Assembly: GCA_022820485.1 (NCBI GenBank)
Contig: JAJEFJ010000093.1
Coordinates: 1-42,379 of the forward strand
Reading direction: 5' to 3'
From: Candidatus Latescibacterota bacterium
Lineage (GTDB): Bacteria; Latescibacterota; UBA2968; UBA8231
DNA: 42,379 nt
Shown: positions 1-7,811 of the stretch, one piece after another
Layout of the letters: every line of letters begins with the position of its first letter
Numbering within the stretch: the first letter of the stretch is position 1
The notes under the pieces: generated by a model
What the model was told of the DNA's origin: nothing
Databases searched by the model: none
What the model saw: the letters and a program-made list of their open reading frames with translations, nothing else
Made by a program: the position numbers and the translations under genes

Positions 1-80
1 CAAAACAATGAACAGCAGCATGACCGTCCGGCTTTGGGAGACGGCGAAACAGGAGAAGTAAAACCGCTTACACCAGTCCC

Positions 81-1298
81 TCACTCCAACACCGACCCCT
101 CCTCTTCCACCCGCCCGTACATACGCGCGAATTCCTCAGACCCATCGTCGTGCCACACCTCAAAAGACAATCCCCGAATAGTCCCCTCGGCAAAACCGGT
201 CAACGCATCTATCGGCGGGATGCTAGCCGTATAGAGCACGTGCCCGTCCGGCAGGCGCAGCCTACCCAAGTGCCGAGGAATTTCCGCCGGCCCGCGCTGC
301 GCCAAGCGCGCAATGACCGCTTCGTCCACCTCCACTCCGAGGCCCGGTCCCTCCGGCACGGGCGAACAGCCTTCGACGATCTCAATGCGCTGACGGGCCG
401 CGTCCTCCTCGTACTGGTCATCGAGGTTGATCGAGTGCGCCGCCGTGGGCAGCACGGCTGACAAGTGCAGCGCCAACGCCTTGGCCAAGGTGCCCCCAGT
501 TAGCTGCACCACCACCTGCATATTGGCCTTGCCATAGGCCAAACCGCGCACCAACGCGTCGCCAAATCCGCCGCAGTACTCGGCCACGATATACGCATCG
601 GCCATCCCTTGCACGACCTCCTGCAACCCACCCAGCGGTGGCACGTGCATGACCAGCGGCACGCCGCATTGGGCGCGGAGCCGTCGCCAGCCTTCTACAT
701 CGCTCAGCACCAAGGGATCCTCGATATAGCCTACTACAGGCGACTTTTCAAGCTGTTTGACGATGGGCAACACCGTGGCCAAGGTGCGGTTGGAATTGAA
801 GTCGTACTGCATCTTGAAGCCCGGTGGCGCTACATCCTCTACCGCGCGGTTTTGCTCGAACACATCGTGGTGCTGGCAAGTATGCATCTTGAACAGCCGG
901 TAGCCTTGCTCGGCAGCGCGGACGATTTCGCGGCTCAGCTCTTCGGGATCGGCAGGCCGAGTCCACGCCGCCACGGGCACTCGGTCGCGCACCTTGGGAC
1001 CCATCAGCTTGTAGGCCGGCACTTCGAGGTACTGGCCCATCACGTCGTACAAGGCCCCAGCCAAGCCGAGGTGGACATCGCTGCCCAAAAAGTCGAAGGG
1101 ACTACGCCCGATGAGGCCCTCCACGCTCTGTGCGGACGGCGGCGTGCAGCGGTACTCGCCCCAGCCCACCAAGCCATTGTCGGTTTGCACCTTGAAGAAG
1201 GTGCGCTGGTCAATGGAGCGGAAGCGCACGGCGTGCTCGGCGTTGCGCGCGGCGAGCGGCACGTGCGCTGGAATGATGTCAACATCGGTAATTTTCAC
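81..1298 (-). CDS. Enolase-superfamily (mandelate racemase/muconate lactonizing-like) protein
   Basis: The 405-residue protein has the N-terminal capping domain (about 1-110) and TIM barrel of the mandelate racemase/muconate lactonizing enzyme family, which abstract a proton alpha to a carboxylate of sugar acids using Mg2+. Expected metal ligands are visible at D166 (in QYDFN) and E193 (in YIEDPL). The usual third acidic ligand position is H218 (PLVMHVP) and the usual KxK motif reads K137-M-H139, so the chemistry may differ from classical acid-sugar dehydratases. The start is GTG with GAGGAGAA about five bases upstream. It ends close to the window edge and no downstream partner is visible. 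The family call is firm; the substrate is unknown. Confidence 0.88.
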   Translation of the reverse strand: MKITDVDIIPAHVPLAARNAEHAVRFRSIDQRTFFKVQTDNGLVGWGEYRCTPPSAQSVEGLIGRSPFDFLGSDVHLGLAGALYDVMGQYLEVPAYKLMGPKVRDRVPVAAWTRPADPEELSREIVRAAEQGYRLFKMHTCQHHDVFEQNRAVEDVAPPGFKMQYDFNSNRTLATVLPIVKQLEKSPVVGYIEDPLVLSDVEGWRRLRAQCGVPLVMHVPPLGGLQEVVQGMADAYIVAEYCGGFGDALVRGLAYGKANMQVVVQLTGGTLAKALALHLSAVLPTAAHSINLDDQYEEDAARQRIEIVEGCSPVPEGPGLGVEVDEAVIARLAQRGPAEIPRHLGRLRLPDGHVLYTASIPPIDALTGFAEGTIRGLSFEVWHDDGSEEFARMYGRVEEEGSVLE

Positions 1299-1392
1299 GG
1301 TAGTTCTCCTCGGCGCGTAAGTGAGGTTGCGTTGGCAGCAAAAAATTGACGATCCATCGCCGTCGGCCTTAACTTACCCCATCCCACCCTCA

Positions 1393-1421
1393 TCGCCAAA
1401 GACAGTCATTTTACCTATACT
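1393..1421 (+). promoter_or_regulatory. Possible sigma70-like promoter for hicBA
   Basis: TCGCCA (1393-1398) and TATACT (1416-1421) are separated by 17 bases, about 60 bases upstream of the HicB start. The -10 element matches the consensus at 5 of 6 positions and the -35 element at 4 of 6. This rests on pattern alone. Confidence 0.3.
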
Positions 1422-1483
1422 TTCTGACAGATCGTGGGATAGAATGAGTACAGTACCGACAACTGTGAAAGTGGAGGTGCAGC

Positions 1484-1717
1484 TTGACGACATACGTACT
1501 TACTGCTGAGATCGAGCAAGATGAAGATGGTCGGTGGAGCGCTTGGATTGACGCGCTGCCGGGATGTGCCGCTTGGGGCCACACCCGCGAGGAAGCCCTA
1601 CTGGCACTGCAGGACGCCGCCGATGCGTACATCGAAGATATGGAAGAAACGGACGGACAGGTTCTGGAACGTGTCATCGAAGTGGTAGATTCTCCTCTCG
1701 TCGTCGTCACGCGATGA
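1484..1717 (+). CDS. hicB: HicB-family antitoxin
   Basis: The 77-residue protein matches the HicB antitoxin fold (partial RNase-H-like): an alternating start MTTYVLTAEIEQDEDGRW, then W-x-A-x-I-DALPGC and a helix containing EEALLALQDA. HicB binds and neutralises the HicA mRNA interferase and usually represses its own operon. The start is TTG, preceded by GTGGAGG (about 1471-1477). Its TGA stop overlaps the next gene in an ATGA, which indicates translational coupling. The order is antitoxin then toxin, one of the two known arrangements. No separate C-terminal DNA-binding domain is present, so autoregulation would have to be weak or indirect. Confidence 0.85.
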   Translation: MTTYVLTAEIEQDEDGRWSAWIDALPGCAAWGHTREEALLALQDAADAYIEDMEETDGQVLERVIEVVDSPLVVVTR

Positions 1718-1968
1718 ATCTGCGTCCTGACCTGTTTCGGCAACTCAGGACTGTCACCGCGCGCAGCTTGGTACGAGCACTGGAAAAGGATGGCTTTACG
1801 TATAGGAGAAGGAAAGGATCCGGCAGAGTCTATCGTAGCGAAGATGGTCGCCGCGTTATACTTCACTACCATGCGTCGGGTGATACATTCCCAGTTGGCA
1901 CTCTACGGAGCATGCTAAAAGGAACTCGATGGACCGAAGACGACCTCCGCCGTTTACGGCTTATTTGA
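1714..1968 (+). CDS. hicA: HicA-family toxin, catalytic His apparently missing
   Basis: The 84-residue protein carries the HicA (YcfA) double-stranded-RNA-binding-like fold: an N-terminal helix with SLVRALEKDGF, then RRKGSGRVYRSEDG, and the C-terminal GTLRSMLK...WTEDDLRRL typical of the environmental HicA variant. HicA toxins cleave mRNA with a histidine in the GSH motif. Here that motif reads G-S-G-R, so the catalytic His seems to be replaced, although histidines follow in ILHYHASGD. The start is the ATG in the ATGA overlap with hicB. It may be an inactive or altered toxin. Confidence 0.8.
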   Translation: MNLRPDLFRQLRTVTARSLVRALEKDGFTYRRRKGSGRVYRSEDGRRVILHYHASGDTFPVGTLRSMLKGTRWTEDDLRRLRLI

Positions 1969-1990
1969 ATCGCCAAAGCCGATCCAACCC

Positions 1991-2902
1991 ATGCCTTCTT
2001 ACATATCTGCTTACGACACCGAAGCCGTGTACGCTTGGTGGGACGCGCCTGCCGGGCCGGGCTACCAAGGCCGGATCAGCTACAAGGGAGAGCGGCTGGC
2101 CGAGTGCATTGCCGGCGTCCGGGCCGTGGCCCAAGTGCATCTAGAGCGTCAAGCACCCGCCTCCTTTTTCATCGTCGCCGAACTGTTGCAATGCGCCGCG
2201 TCCGAATTCCGCGCCATCCTCGACGAGCCCCTTTTCGACATCCAATGCCACTCGTTCACCCACAAAGACCTAATCGGTTTAGCCGATGCCGATGACCACG
2301 ACGCCTTACGACGCGAGTTAGTCGATTCCAAAAAACTGATCGAAGACACTTTTTCCCGCCCGGTGATCGGCTTGACCGCGCCCGGCGGCTACACCCGCGG
2401 CTTCATTGGCCAAGAGCGCATCCTGCACGTGATGTGGGAAGCCGGCTACCGCTACATGCGCACCGTCGGGGCCGGGCCGGACGGAACCATGCCCGCGCCA
2501 CTCAACCGTCCCTTCTGGTACGCCCGCGAGGGCTTCCCCGGCCTCCTCGAAATGCCCTCACACGCCTGGCACGACAACATCCTCACCGGGCAGCCGAGCA
2601 AGGTACTGTGGCCACCAAAACTCCCTTGGCCCTATCCGGCTCACATGCCCGTGGACGCCCAAGGCGTGTACGACGCCTACGCTCCGGGCATCGACTACGT
2701 GCAGCAAGCAAACCTGCCCTATTACTTGCCCATCTTCCACCCTTGGTCCGTCTATCGCATCGACCGCCGCGCGCAACAACTCGACCTCCTCTTGCGCCAC
2801 GCGCAAACGGAAAACCTCCCCCTCGTCTCCTGCACCCAACAGTACGAACACGCTCTAGCCCATAAATCCCAAATCCCCGACGCCTCACCAGACGATCTAT
2901 AA
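1991..2902 (+). CDS. Polysaccharide deacetylase-like (NodB/CE4 fold) protein
   Basis: The 303-residue protein has a NodB-homology TIM-like barrel. Visible motifs are an N-terminal SAYDTEA (D9, in the place of the catalytic/metal Asp motif), the metal-binding H87-S-F-T-H91, and TAPGGYTRG (about 129-137) at the position of motif 3. Such enzymes remove N- or O-acetyl groups from sugars, or in some branches act on small amides, with Zn2+ or another divalent metal. No signal peptide is visible, so it is probably cytoplasmic. The next gene starts four bases after the stop, so the two are likely co-transcribed. No clear ribosome-binding site precedes the ATG. The substrate is unknown. Confidence 0.78.
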   Translation: MPSYISAYDTEAVYAWWDAPAGPGYQGRISYKGERLAECIAGVRAVAQVHLERQAPASFFIVAELLQCAASEFRAILDEPLFDIQCHSFTHKDLIGLADADDHDALRRELVDSKKLIEDTFSRPVIGLTAPGGYTRGFIGQERILHVMWEAGYRYMRTVGAGPDGTMPAPLNRPFWYAREGFPGLLEMPSHAWHDNILTGQPSKVLWPPKLPWPYPAHMPVDAQGVYDAYAPGIDYVQQANLPYYLPIFHPWSVYRIDRRAQQLDLLLRHAQTENLPLVSCTQQYEHALAHKSQIPDASPDDL

Positions 2903-2906
2903 CCCC

Positions 2907-4514
2907 ATGCCCACCCTCTCCCCCACCCACCTCGCCGCCATCGCCCGCCGCCGCCGTCTCATAGTCAATTTCGACGTGACCTTTGCGATCAATGTGCAGC
3001 ATCGCCGCAACCCGGATCGGCCCGGCCTCGTGGAGCATCTGTTCGAGTTCGCCGACGCGCCCGGGTCGCAGATCGACAGCATTTGGTGGAACTGGGGCGA
3101 GGGGAATCAAGCGCCCTATCCGAGCGAACACTTGCCGCTGTACGACCACCCGCTCTATCAAAAGTGGACGGACGAAGGGACGGATATCGTCGGCCAAGTC
3201 CTCGCGGCCACCCAGCGCCGCAGCTTAGAATGCTTCTTCTCGCATCGCATGAACGGCTCGGACAACGACCTCGGCCCATTTGCGCGCATCCCCGCGAAAG
3301 TCGCCCATCCCGACTGGCTCTTTCGCACGCCTTGGTGTACGCACGCAGACAATGGCTATTGGAATTTCGCCCTGCCCCAAGTACACGACTACGTCCTGCG
3401 CAACTTGCGCGAGGTAATCGAGCGCTGGCCTTTTGATGGGATGGAATTGGACTTTGCCCGCGGAGTCGTCTTCCCCGCTGGCCAAGGTTGGTCCAACCGC
3501 GATCGGCTGACGGAATTCATCGTCCAGTTGCGAGAATTATCATTGGCCGTGGGCGAGCGGCGTGGGCGGCCCTTTCTCCTCGCCGCCCGCATACCCGAGA
3601 CGCTCGTGGGCTGCCGCTTCGACGGGATCGATGTCGAGCGCTGGGTCGGCGAGCAATTGATCGACTTACTGGCTCTCGGCGTGCGCTCTTTTGAGGTGGA
3701 TTTGGCAGATTTCCGGCGCGTGGTCGCGGGCACCCCGGTCAAGCTCTATCCGTCCATAGACGATCACCACGCTACCGACGGCTACCAAAACCCCGGCATC
3801 GAGGTGCTGCGCGGAGTAGCGGCCAATTGGTGGCATCAAGGCGCAGACGGCATCCACACCTTTAACTTCAACTACGCAACCGACGCCCCGTACGCCGGCC
3901 AAGATTGGGCTAGCCATCGCTGTGCCTACCAAGAGTTAGGCGCAGTGGCAACGCTCAGCGCCAAGGACAAGCGCTTCGTCGTCCAGCGTCGCGGGGGCGG
4001 GCACGGCCCTACCGTGATACCCAACCCCGAGGATTGGGCCACCCCGAGGTACACTTACGCCAACACCAACATGCTGGCCCAACTGCCCGCAGCCGTGCCC
4101 AACGATGGGCATACCGATCTCCTGCTGCAAATACACGTGGGACTCGACCTAACCGCCGAGCGAATCGCCGAGGCCGAACTGCGTCTCCTGCTGTCCGACC
4201 CGGGCGCAGCGGACTTGCCCGAGGCTCAACGCCTGCCATCAGTGCAAGTGGCGACCATCGGTCATCCCGACGGAGAACTCGTCAATATCCCAGCGGCGCA
4301 AGGGGTGGAACGAACCGTGCAGATACGGCTGAACAATGCGGTGCTGGAGCAGCCGACTGTGGACGATGGGTGGTTGGTCTGGCCGGTCGAGGGGACGCTC
4401 TTGGCGTCCGGTGCAAACTTGGTCGGCATCAGCGCACAGGGGCGGGCAGTAGACGCACCGCAACTCGTCGTCGAAAAGCTGGAACTAGCCGTGGTGTGCG
4501 AGGCTGTGGACTAG
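2907..4514 (+). CDS. TIM-barrel glycoside hydrolase-like protein (GHL10/DUF187-like)
   Basis: The 535-residue protein has an N-terminal barrel-like part (about 15-345) and a C-terminal beta-rich part (about 345-535). GMELDFAR (about 176-183) resembles the beta-4 strand motif with the nucleophile/acid pair of alpha-amylase-clan glycosidase-like families such as GHL10. IDSIWWNWGEG and GIHTFNFNY are further strands typical of these barrels. There is no signal peptide. It follows the deacetylase-like gene by four bases, which suggests a shared carbohydrate or glycoconjugate substrate. Family assignment is by motif only; it could be a non-catalytic member. Confidence 0.6.
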   Translation: MPTLSPTHLAAIARRRRLIVNFDVTFAINVQHRRNPDRPGLVEHLFEFADAPGSQIDSIWWNWGEGNQAPYPSEHLPLYDHPLYQKWTDEGTDIVGQVLAATQRRSLECFFSHRMNGSDNDLGPFARIPAKVAHPDWLFRTPWCTHADNGYWNFALPQVHDYVLRNLREVIERWPFDGMELDFARGVVFPAGQGWSNRDRLTEFIVQLRELSLAVGERRGRPFLLAARIPETLVGCRFDGIDVERWVGEQLIDLLALGVRSFEVDLADFRRVVAGTPVKLYPSIDDHHATDGYQNPGIEVLRGVAANWWHQGADGIHTFNFNYATDAPYAGQDWASHRCAYQELGAVATLSAKDKRFVVQRRGGGHGPTVIPNPEDWATPRYTYANTNMLAQLPAAVPNDGHTDLLLQIHVGLDLTAERIAEAELRLLLSDPGAADLPEAQRLPSVQVATIGHPDGELVNIPAAQGVERTVQIRLNNAVLEQPTVDDGWLVWPVEGTLLASGANLVGISAQGRAVDAPQLVVEKLELAVVCEAVD

Positions 4515-4629
4515 ATCGTTTGCAAGGTCGTAGTAAAACTGGGGCTTCGGCGACAGAGGGTGCGCACGTTGTCGGCTAACTTCCAGCGAAACTTGCCCAT
4601 GACAATGGCGATGCCTTTGTTAGCACGTC

Positions 4630-4995
4630 ATGGATCGCATTCTACTGGTAGGCTGCGGCGGCTTCATCGGGGCCGTGCTGCGCTACTTGGTCTCCTTGGG
4701 AACCCAGCGCCTGTTGGGCACCCCACTCTACGCCACCCTCACAGTCAACGTAGTCGGCTGTCTAGTCATTGGCTTCTTGGGTGGCTTGGCCGAAGAGCGT
4801 CAATACCTCAGCCCCCAACTCCGCCTATTCCTCTTCGTCGGCATCCTCGGCGGCTTCACCACTTTTTCATCCGTGGCCTACGAAACCGCGCAAATACTCC
4901 GCGCAGGTCAGGTACCAGCCGCCTTAGTCCACATTGGCCTGCAACTGCTGCTGGGCATTCCCGCCGTATTCGTCGGGTATTGGGCGGCCCGCTAG
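4630..4995 (+). CDS. crcB: Fluoride channel CrcB/Fluc
   Basis: The 121-residue membrane protein has four hydrophobic segments. Family motifs are GCGGFIGAVLRY near the N-terminus, TLTVNVVGC in helix 2 and GGFTTFSS in the broken helix 3, which carries the Phe and Thr residues of the fluoride path. Fluc channels are dual-topology homodimers that export F- from the cytoplasm. The start is ATG without a clear Shine-Dalgarno. No complete fluoride riboswitch was recognised in the 115 bases upstream. Its TAG stop shares the CTAG at 4992-4995 with the stop of the convergent gene. Confidence 0.95.
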   Translation: MDRILLVGCGGFIGAVLRYLVSLGTQRLLGTPLYATLTVNVVGCLVIGFLGGLAEERQYLSPQLRLFLFVGILGGFTTFSSVAYETAQILRAGQVPAALVHIGLQLLLGIPAVFVGYWAAR

Positions 4996-5780
4996 CCGGC
5001 TAGCCCGCGCAAATACGCCAAACTCGCAGGCGCAGCTTCGCGCAAGCTAGCTTGGCGATAGACCTTGACCGAGGCAAAACCCGCGTAGCCAATGGCGTCC
5101 AAGGCCGCGAGAACAGCCTTGAAGTCGAGGTGGCCGCCGCCCAGCACGCCGCCGTTGCTCTCGCACAAGTGGACGTGCCGCAGCGTGCTGCCGCAGTCGA
5201 AAATGGGCTGGGTCAACGACTTTTCTTCAATGTTCATGTGGATCGTATCAACCATCGGCCTAAAAGCCGGCACGCCAATGCGCTCAATCAGGGCGCGCAC
5301 CTCGCCGACGGAATTGTTAAACCCCACCTGCAAGTGATTGATCGGCTCGACTACCAAGTCCACACCCGCGTCTTGGGCAGCCAAACCCACTTCGTGCAGG
5401 CCATCCGCAATGCGCTCGTTAGCCACCTCGGCGTCGGGCTCGTCCGCGCGCAAACCCTGCAAAAGCCCGACCACGAGAATGGCGTTAAAACGCTGGGCAA
5501 TCGGCAGGTACTCGCGCAGCCTAGCGACGGCACCAGCACGCCTTTGTGGATCAGCCACGCTCAAGCACAGCCCCTCGGCATAGGCCGCCCCGGTCAAAAG
5601 CGACGGCACCACCAAACCGCACGCCTCCACCGCGCGCTCAATCGCGTCCAATTGACCGAGCACCGCAGGCGTCAGATTCAACTCGACGCCCTCGTACCCG
5701 CAATCCCGAATGAAGTCCAATCCAGCGGCGAAATCGCCCCCGAGATCCGCAAAATCGATTACCATATAGCTGTAGCGCAT
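4992..5780 (-). CDS. Sugar phosphate isomerase/epimerase family protein (xylose isomerase-like barrel)
   Basis: The 262-residue AP-endonuclease-2/xylose-isomerase-like TIM barrel has metal-binding residues at E145 (VVEPINH), D178 and H181 (VDTIHMN) and H204 (HVHLCES). The last ligand of the epimerase family, normally Glu, appears as K239 (ASVKVYR), a variant that may define a subfamily. The ATG at 5780 was chosen because GGAG lies about seven bases upstream; a TTG four codons earlier is in frame but would overlap that site. Such enzymes interconvert keto-sugars or inositol-type compounds. It lies tail-to-tail with crcB and divergent from the next operon. Confidence 0.82.
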   Translation of the reverse strand: MRYSYMVIDFADLGGDFAAGLDFIRDCGYEGVELNLTPAVLGQLDAIERAVEACGLVVPSLLTGAAYAEGLCLSVADPQRRAGAVARLREYLPIAQRFNAILVVGLLQGLRADEPDAEVANERIADGLHEVGLAAQDAGVDLVVEPINHLQVGFNNSVGEVRALIERIGVPAFRPMVDTIHMNIEEKSLTQPIFDCGSTLRHVHLCESNGGVLGGGHLDFKAVLAALDAIGYAGFASVKVYRQASLREAAPASLAYLRGLAG

Positions 5781-5869
5781 CGCTGTCTCCAAGTGAGTAG
5801 AAAAGTGGCGGCCAACCGCCGCCGTGTCTAAGTTACTCCATTCCTTTCAGCATCAACAGCGGAGCACAC

Positions 5870-6772
5870 GTGCGATACCGACGATTCGGCAAAACAAACT
5901 GGCAAGTCAGCGAAATCGCCATGGGCGGGTCTTGGTTCTACGGACGCCCGGAATACGGCCTCCTGCCGGTGGCGCACGGAGTCGCCATGGTCGAGTGCGC
6001 CCTCGACTTGGGCATCAACTACTTCGATACGGCCCCGCTCTACGGCCAAGGCCGCAGCGAAAAGGTCCTCGGCCACGCCCTCAAAGGCGTTGACGCGCCC
6101 TATTATCTGGCGACCAAGGTAGGCTATTATCCCGCGCCCTTCGACTACACCCGCGACACCGTGTGGCGGGGATTTGAGGCCAGCCTCCTGCGCTTGCAGC
6201 GCGACTCGGTTGATCTGTTGCAACTCCACGAGGCCGAGCAGGCGGGTTGGGAGGGGATATTCGGCCGGGAACGCGCCCTAGAGGCCATGCTCGAAATCCG
6301 CGACCAAGGACTCGCACAACACATCGGCCTCACGGGTTCGGATCTCGTGCTAATGCGCGATGTCCTCGCCGAGTGCGACGCCTTCGTCTCGGTGATCACC
6401 TTCCTCAAATACGACCTGCTGGTGCAGACGGCCAAGGAAATCCTCCTGCCCACCGCAGCCGGCCGCGACGTCGCCATCATCCTCGCCTCGCCGCTGCACG
6501 CCGGCCTGCTCGGGTCCAAGCGCGACGCCTGGAAGGAGGCTGGCCGCTTTGCCGAGCTATATCCCAAACTCGAAAAAGTCGAAGCGCTGCTCGCCGACGA
6601 ACCCGGCGACATGCCCGACCACGGCCTGCGCTACTTGCTGTCAGACCCCCAAGTCTCCGTGCTGCTCACCGGCGCTGCAACGCTAGACGAACTCGAAGTC
6701 TCCACGGCCGTTTCCGACGGCCGCTACCTATCACCCGAACTCATCGCCCGCATCGAAGCACTCACCCCTTGA
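5870..6772 (+). CDS. Aldo/keto reductase
   Basis: The 300-residue protein is an aldo/keto reductase-fold NADPH-dependent oxidoreductase. The catalytic tetrad is visible as D53 and Y58 (in FDTAPLYG), K83 (ATKVGYY) and H120 (LLQLHE). It is of the D-threo-aldose 1-dehydrogenase/galactose dehydrogenase type by its FDTAPLYGxGxSE motif. The start is GTG with GCGGAG about six bases upstream. It heads a compact three-gene operon, with the next gene 13 bases downstream, so it probably oxidises or reduces a sugar intermediate in the same pathway. Confidence 0.88.
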   Translation: MRYRRFGKTNWQVSEIAMGGSWFYGRPEYGLLPVAHGVAMVECALDLGINYFDTAPLYGQGRSEKVLGHALKGVDAPYYLATKVGYYPAPFDYTRDTVWRGFEASLLRLQRDSVDLLQLHEAEQAGWEGIFGRERALEAMLEIRDQGLAQHIGLTGSDLVLMRDVLAECDAFVSVITFLKYDLLVQTAKEILLPTAAGRDVAIILASPLHAGLLGSKRDAWKEAGRFAELYPKLEKVEALLADEPGDMPDHGLRYLLSDPQVSVLLTGAATLDELEVSTAVSDGRYLSPELIARIEALTP

Positions 6773-6785
6773 GAAGGAATAGCAC

Positions 6786-7805
6786 ATGAAACCTGTCCGC
6801 GTCGGCTGCATCGGCCTCGGCTGGATCACCCAAAGGGCGCACCTCCCAGCGTTAGCAGCCCTTGCCGAGGAAGGCCAAGTCGTCTTCCAAGCATTCTGCG
6901 ACAAAAGCGAGGAAACCCTTCAGGAACAAGCGGCCGTCTATAAGCCTCATTCGACCTATACGGATCACCACCAGATGTTCGCAGAGCAGGAACTCGACGC
7001 GGTTTACTTGTCCATTCCGCCGACTGCACACACCGACGAAGTGCTCATTGCCGCGGACCAAGGCGTCGCCCTCTTCGTCGAAAAGCCGCAGACCCTCGAC
7101 CTGGCGCAAGTCGTCGAATTCAACTCTGCCATCGACAAAGCCGGCATCGTATCCCAAGTCGGCTTCGTCTATCGCTACGAGCCTTCTTCCGCGCCGACCT
7201 TGGAGCTATTGCAGCAGCGCACGCCGCGCCACGCCCAAATCCAAAACTTCTACAGCGGCCAGCCCATCCGCTATTGGACCAGCCGCTACGAACTCTGCGG
7301 CGGCTCCTTTGTCGAAAACACCATCCACAGCGTCGATCTGTTGCGCTACTTGCTCGGCGACATTGAGGCGGTCTCGGCCTTTTACGTCGAATCCCTGCCC
7401 GACGAGCGCATCGAGCCGATGAACCTGCCCCACGTGTACAACGTCAACTACCGCTTTAAAGGACGCTTGACCGCCAACGCCAGCGTCTCGCGGGTAATGA
7501 GTAATGTCAATTACTCCAAGCGAGAAATCCTCGTCGTCAGCGACGACTCAATCATCGAATGGAATCCACAAAAAGTGACGGAAAACGGCGAGGTAGTGTG
7601 GGAAGCGAAAGAAGAGTCGCAATCGCGCGGGGCTTTCTTCTCTCAGGCCCGCGCCTTTATCGCCGCGGTCCAAGCCGGTGACCCTTCCATGCCGCGCAGC
7701 CCCTACGTCCCTTCTCTCAACAGCCTAGCCGCCGTTTTGGGGGCCAATGCCTCGGCCGAAAGCGGCGGCGAGTTGGTCCTCCTCAGCGACCTCACCCAAG
7801 GATAG
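6786..7805 (+). CDS. Gfo/Idh/MocA family oxidoreductase
   Basis: The 339-residue protein has an N-terminal Rossmann domain with GCIGLGW (G7, G10, G12), the family EKP motif (E99-K100-P101) and a C-terminal dimerisation/substrate domain containing ENTIHSVDLLRY, where the catalytic Asp/His pair is expected. The family oxidises or reduces sugars and inositols with NAD(P)(H). GAAGGA lies about ten bases upstream of the ATG. It is the middle gene of the AKR-oxidoreductase-glycosidase operon, with gaps of 13 and 6 bases. Confidence 0.9.
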   Translation: MKPVRVGCIGLGWITQRAHLPALAALAEEGQVVFQAFCDKSEETLQEQAAVYKPHSTYTDHHQMFAEQELDAVYLSIPPTAHTDEVLIAADQGVALFVEKPQTLDLAQVVEFNSAIDKAGIVSQVGFVYRYEPSSAPTLELLQQRTPRHAQIQNFYSGQPIRYWTSRYELCGGSFVENTIHSVDLLRYLLGDIEAVSAFYVESLPDERIEPMNLPHVYNVNYRFKGRLTANASVSRVMSNVNYSKREILVVSDDSIIEWNPQKVTENGEVVWEAKEESQSRGAFFSQARAFIAAVQAGDPSMPRSPYVPSLNSLAAVLGANASAESGGELVLLSDLTQG

Positions 7806-7811
7806 ATCACC

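Noticed and set aside
609..1349. 246-codon plus-strand frame opposite the enolase-superfamily gene
   Set aside because: It is antisense to a well-supported gene, is rich in His and Gln from reversed codons, and has no motif.
4590..4629. Possible fluoride riboswitch before crcB
   Set aside because: GGCGATGCC resembles the start of the motif, but only about 25 bases remain before the ATG, and the conserved pseudoknot and terminator are absent.
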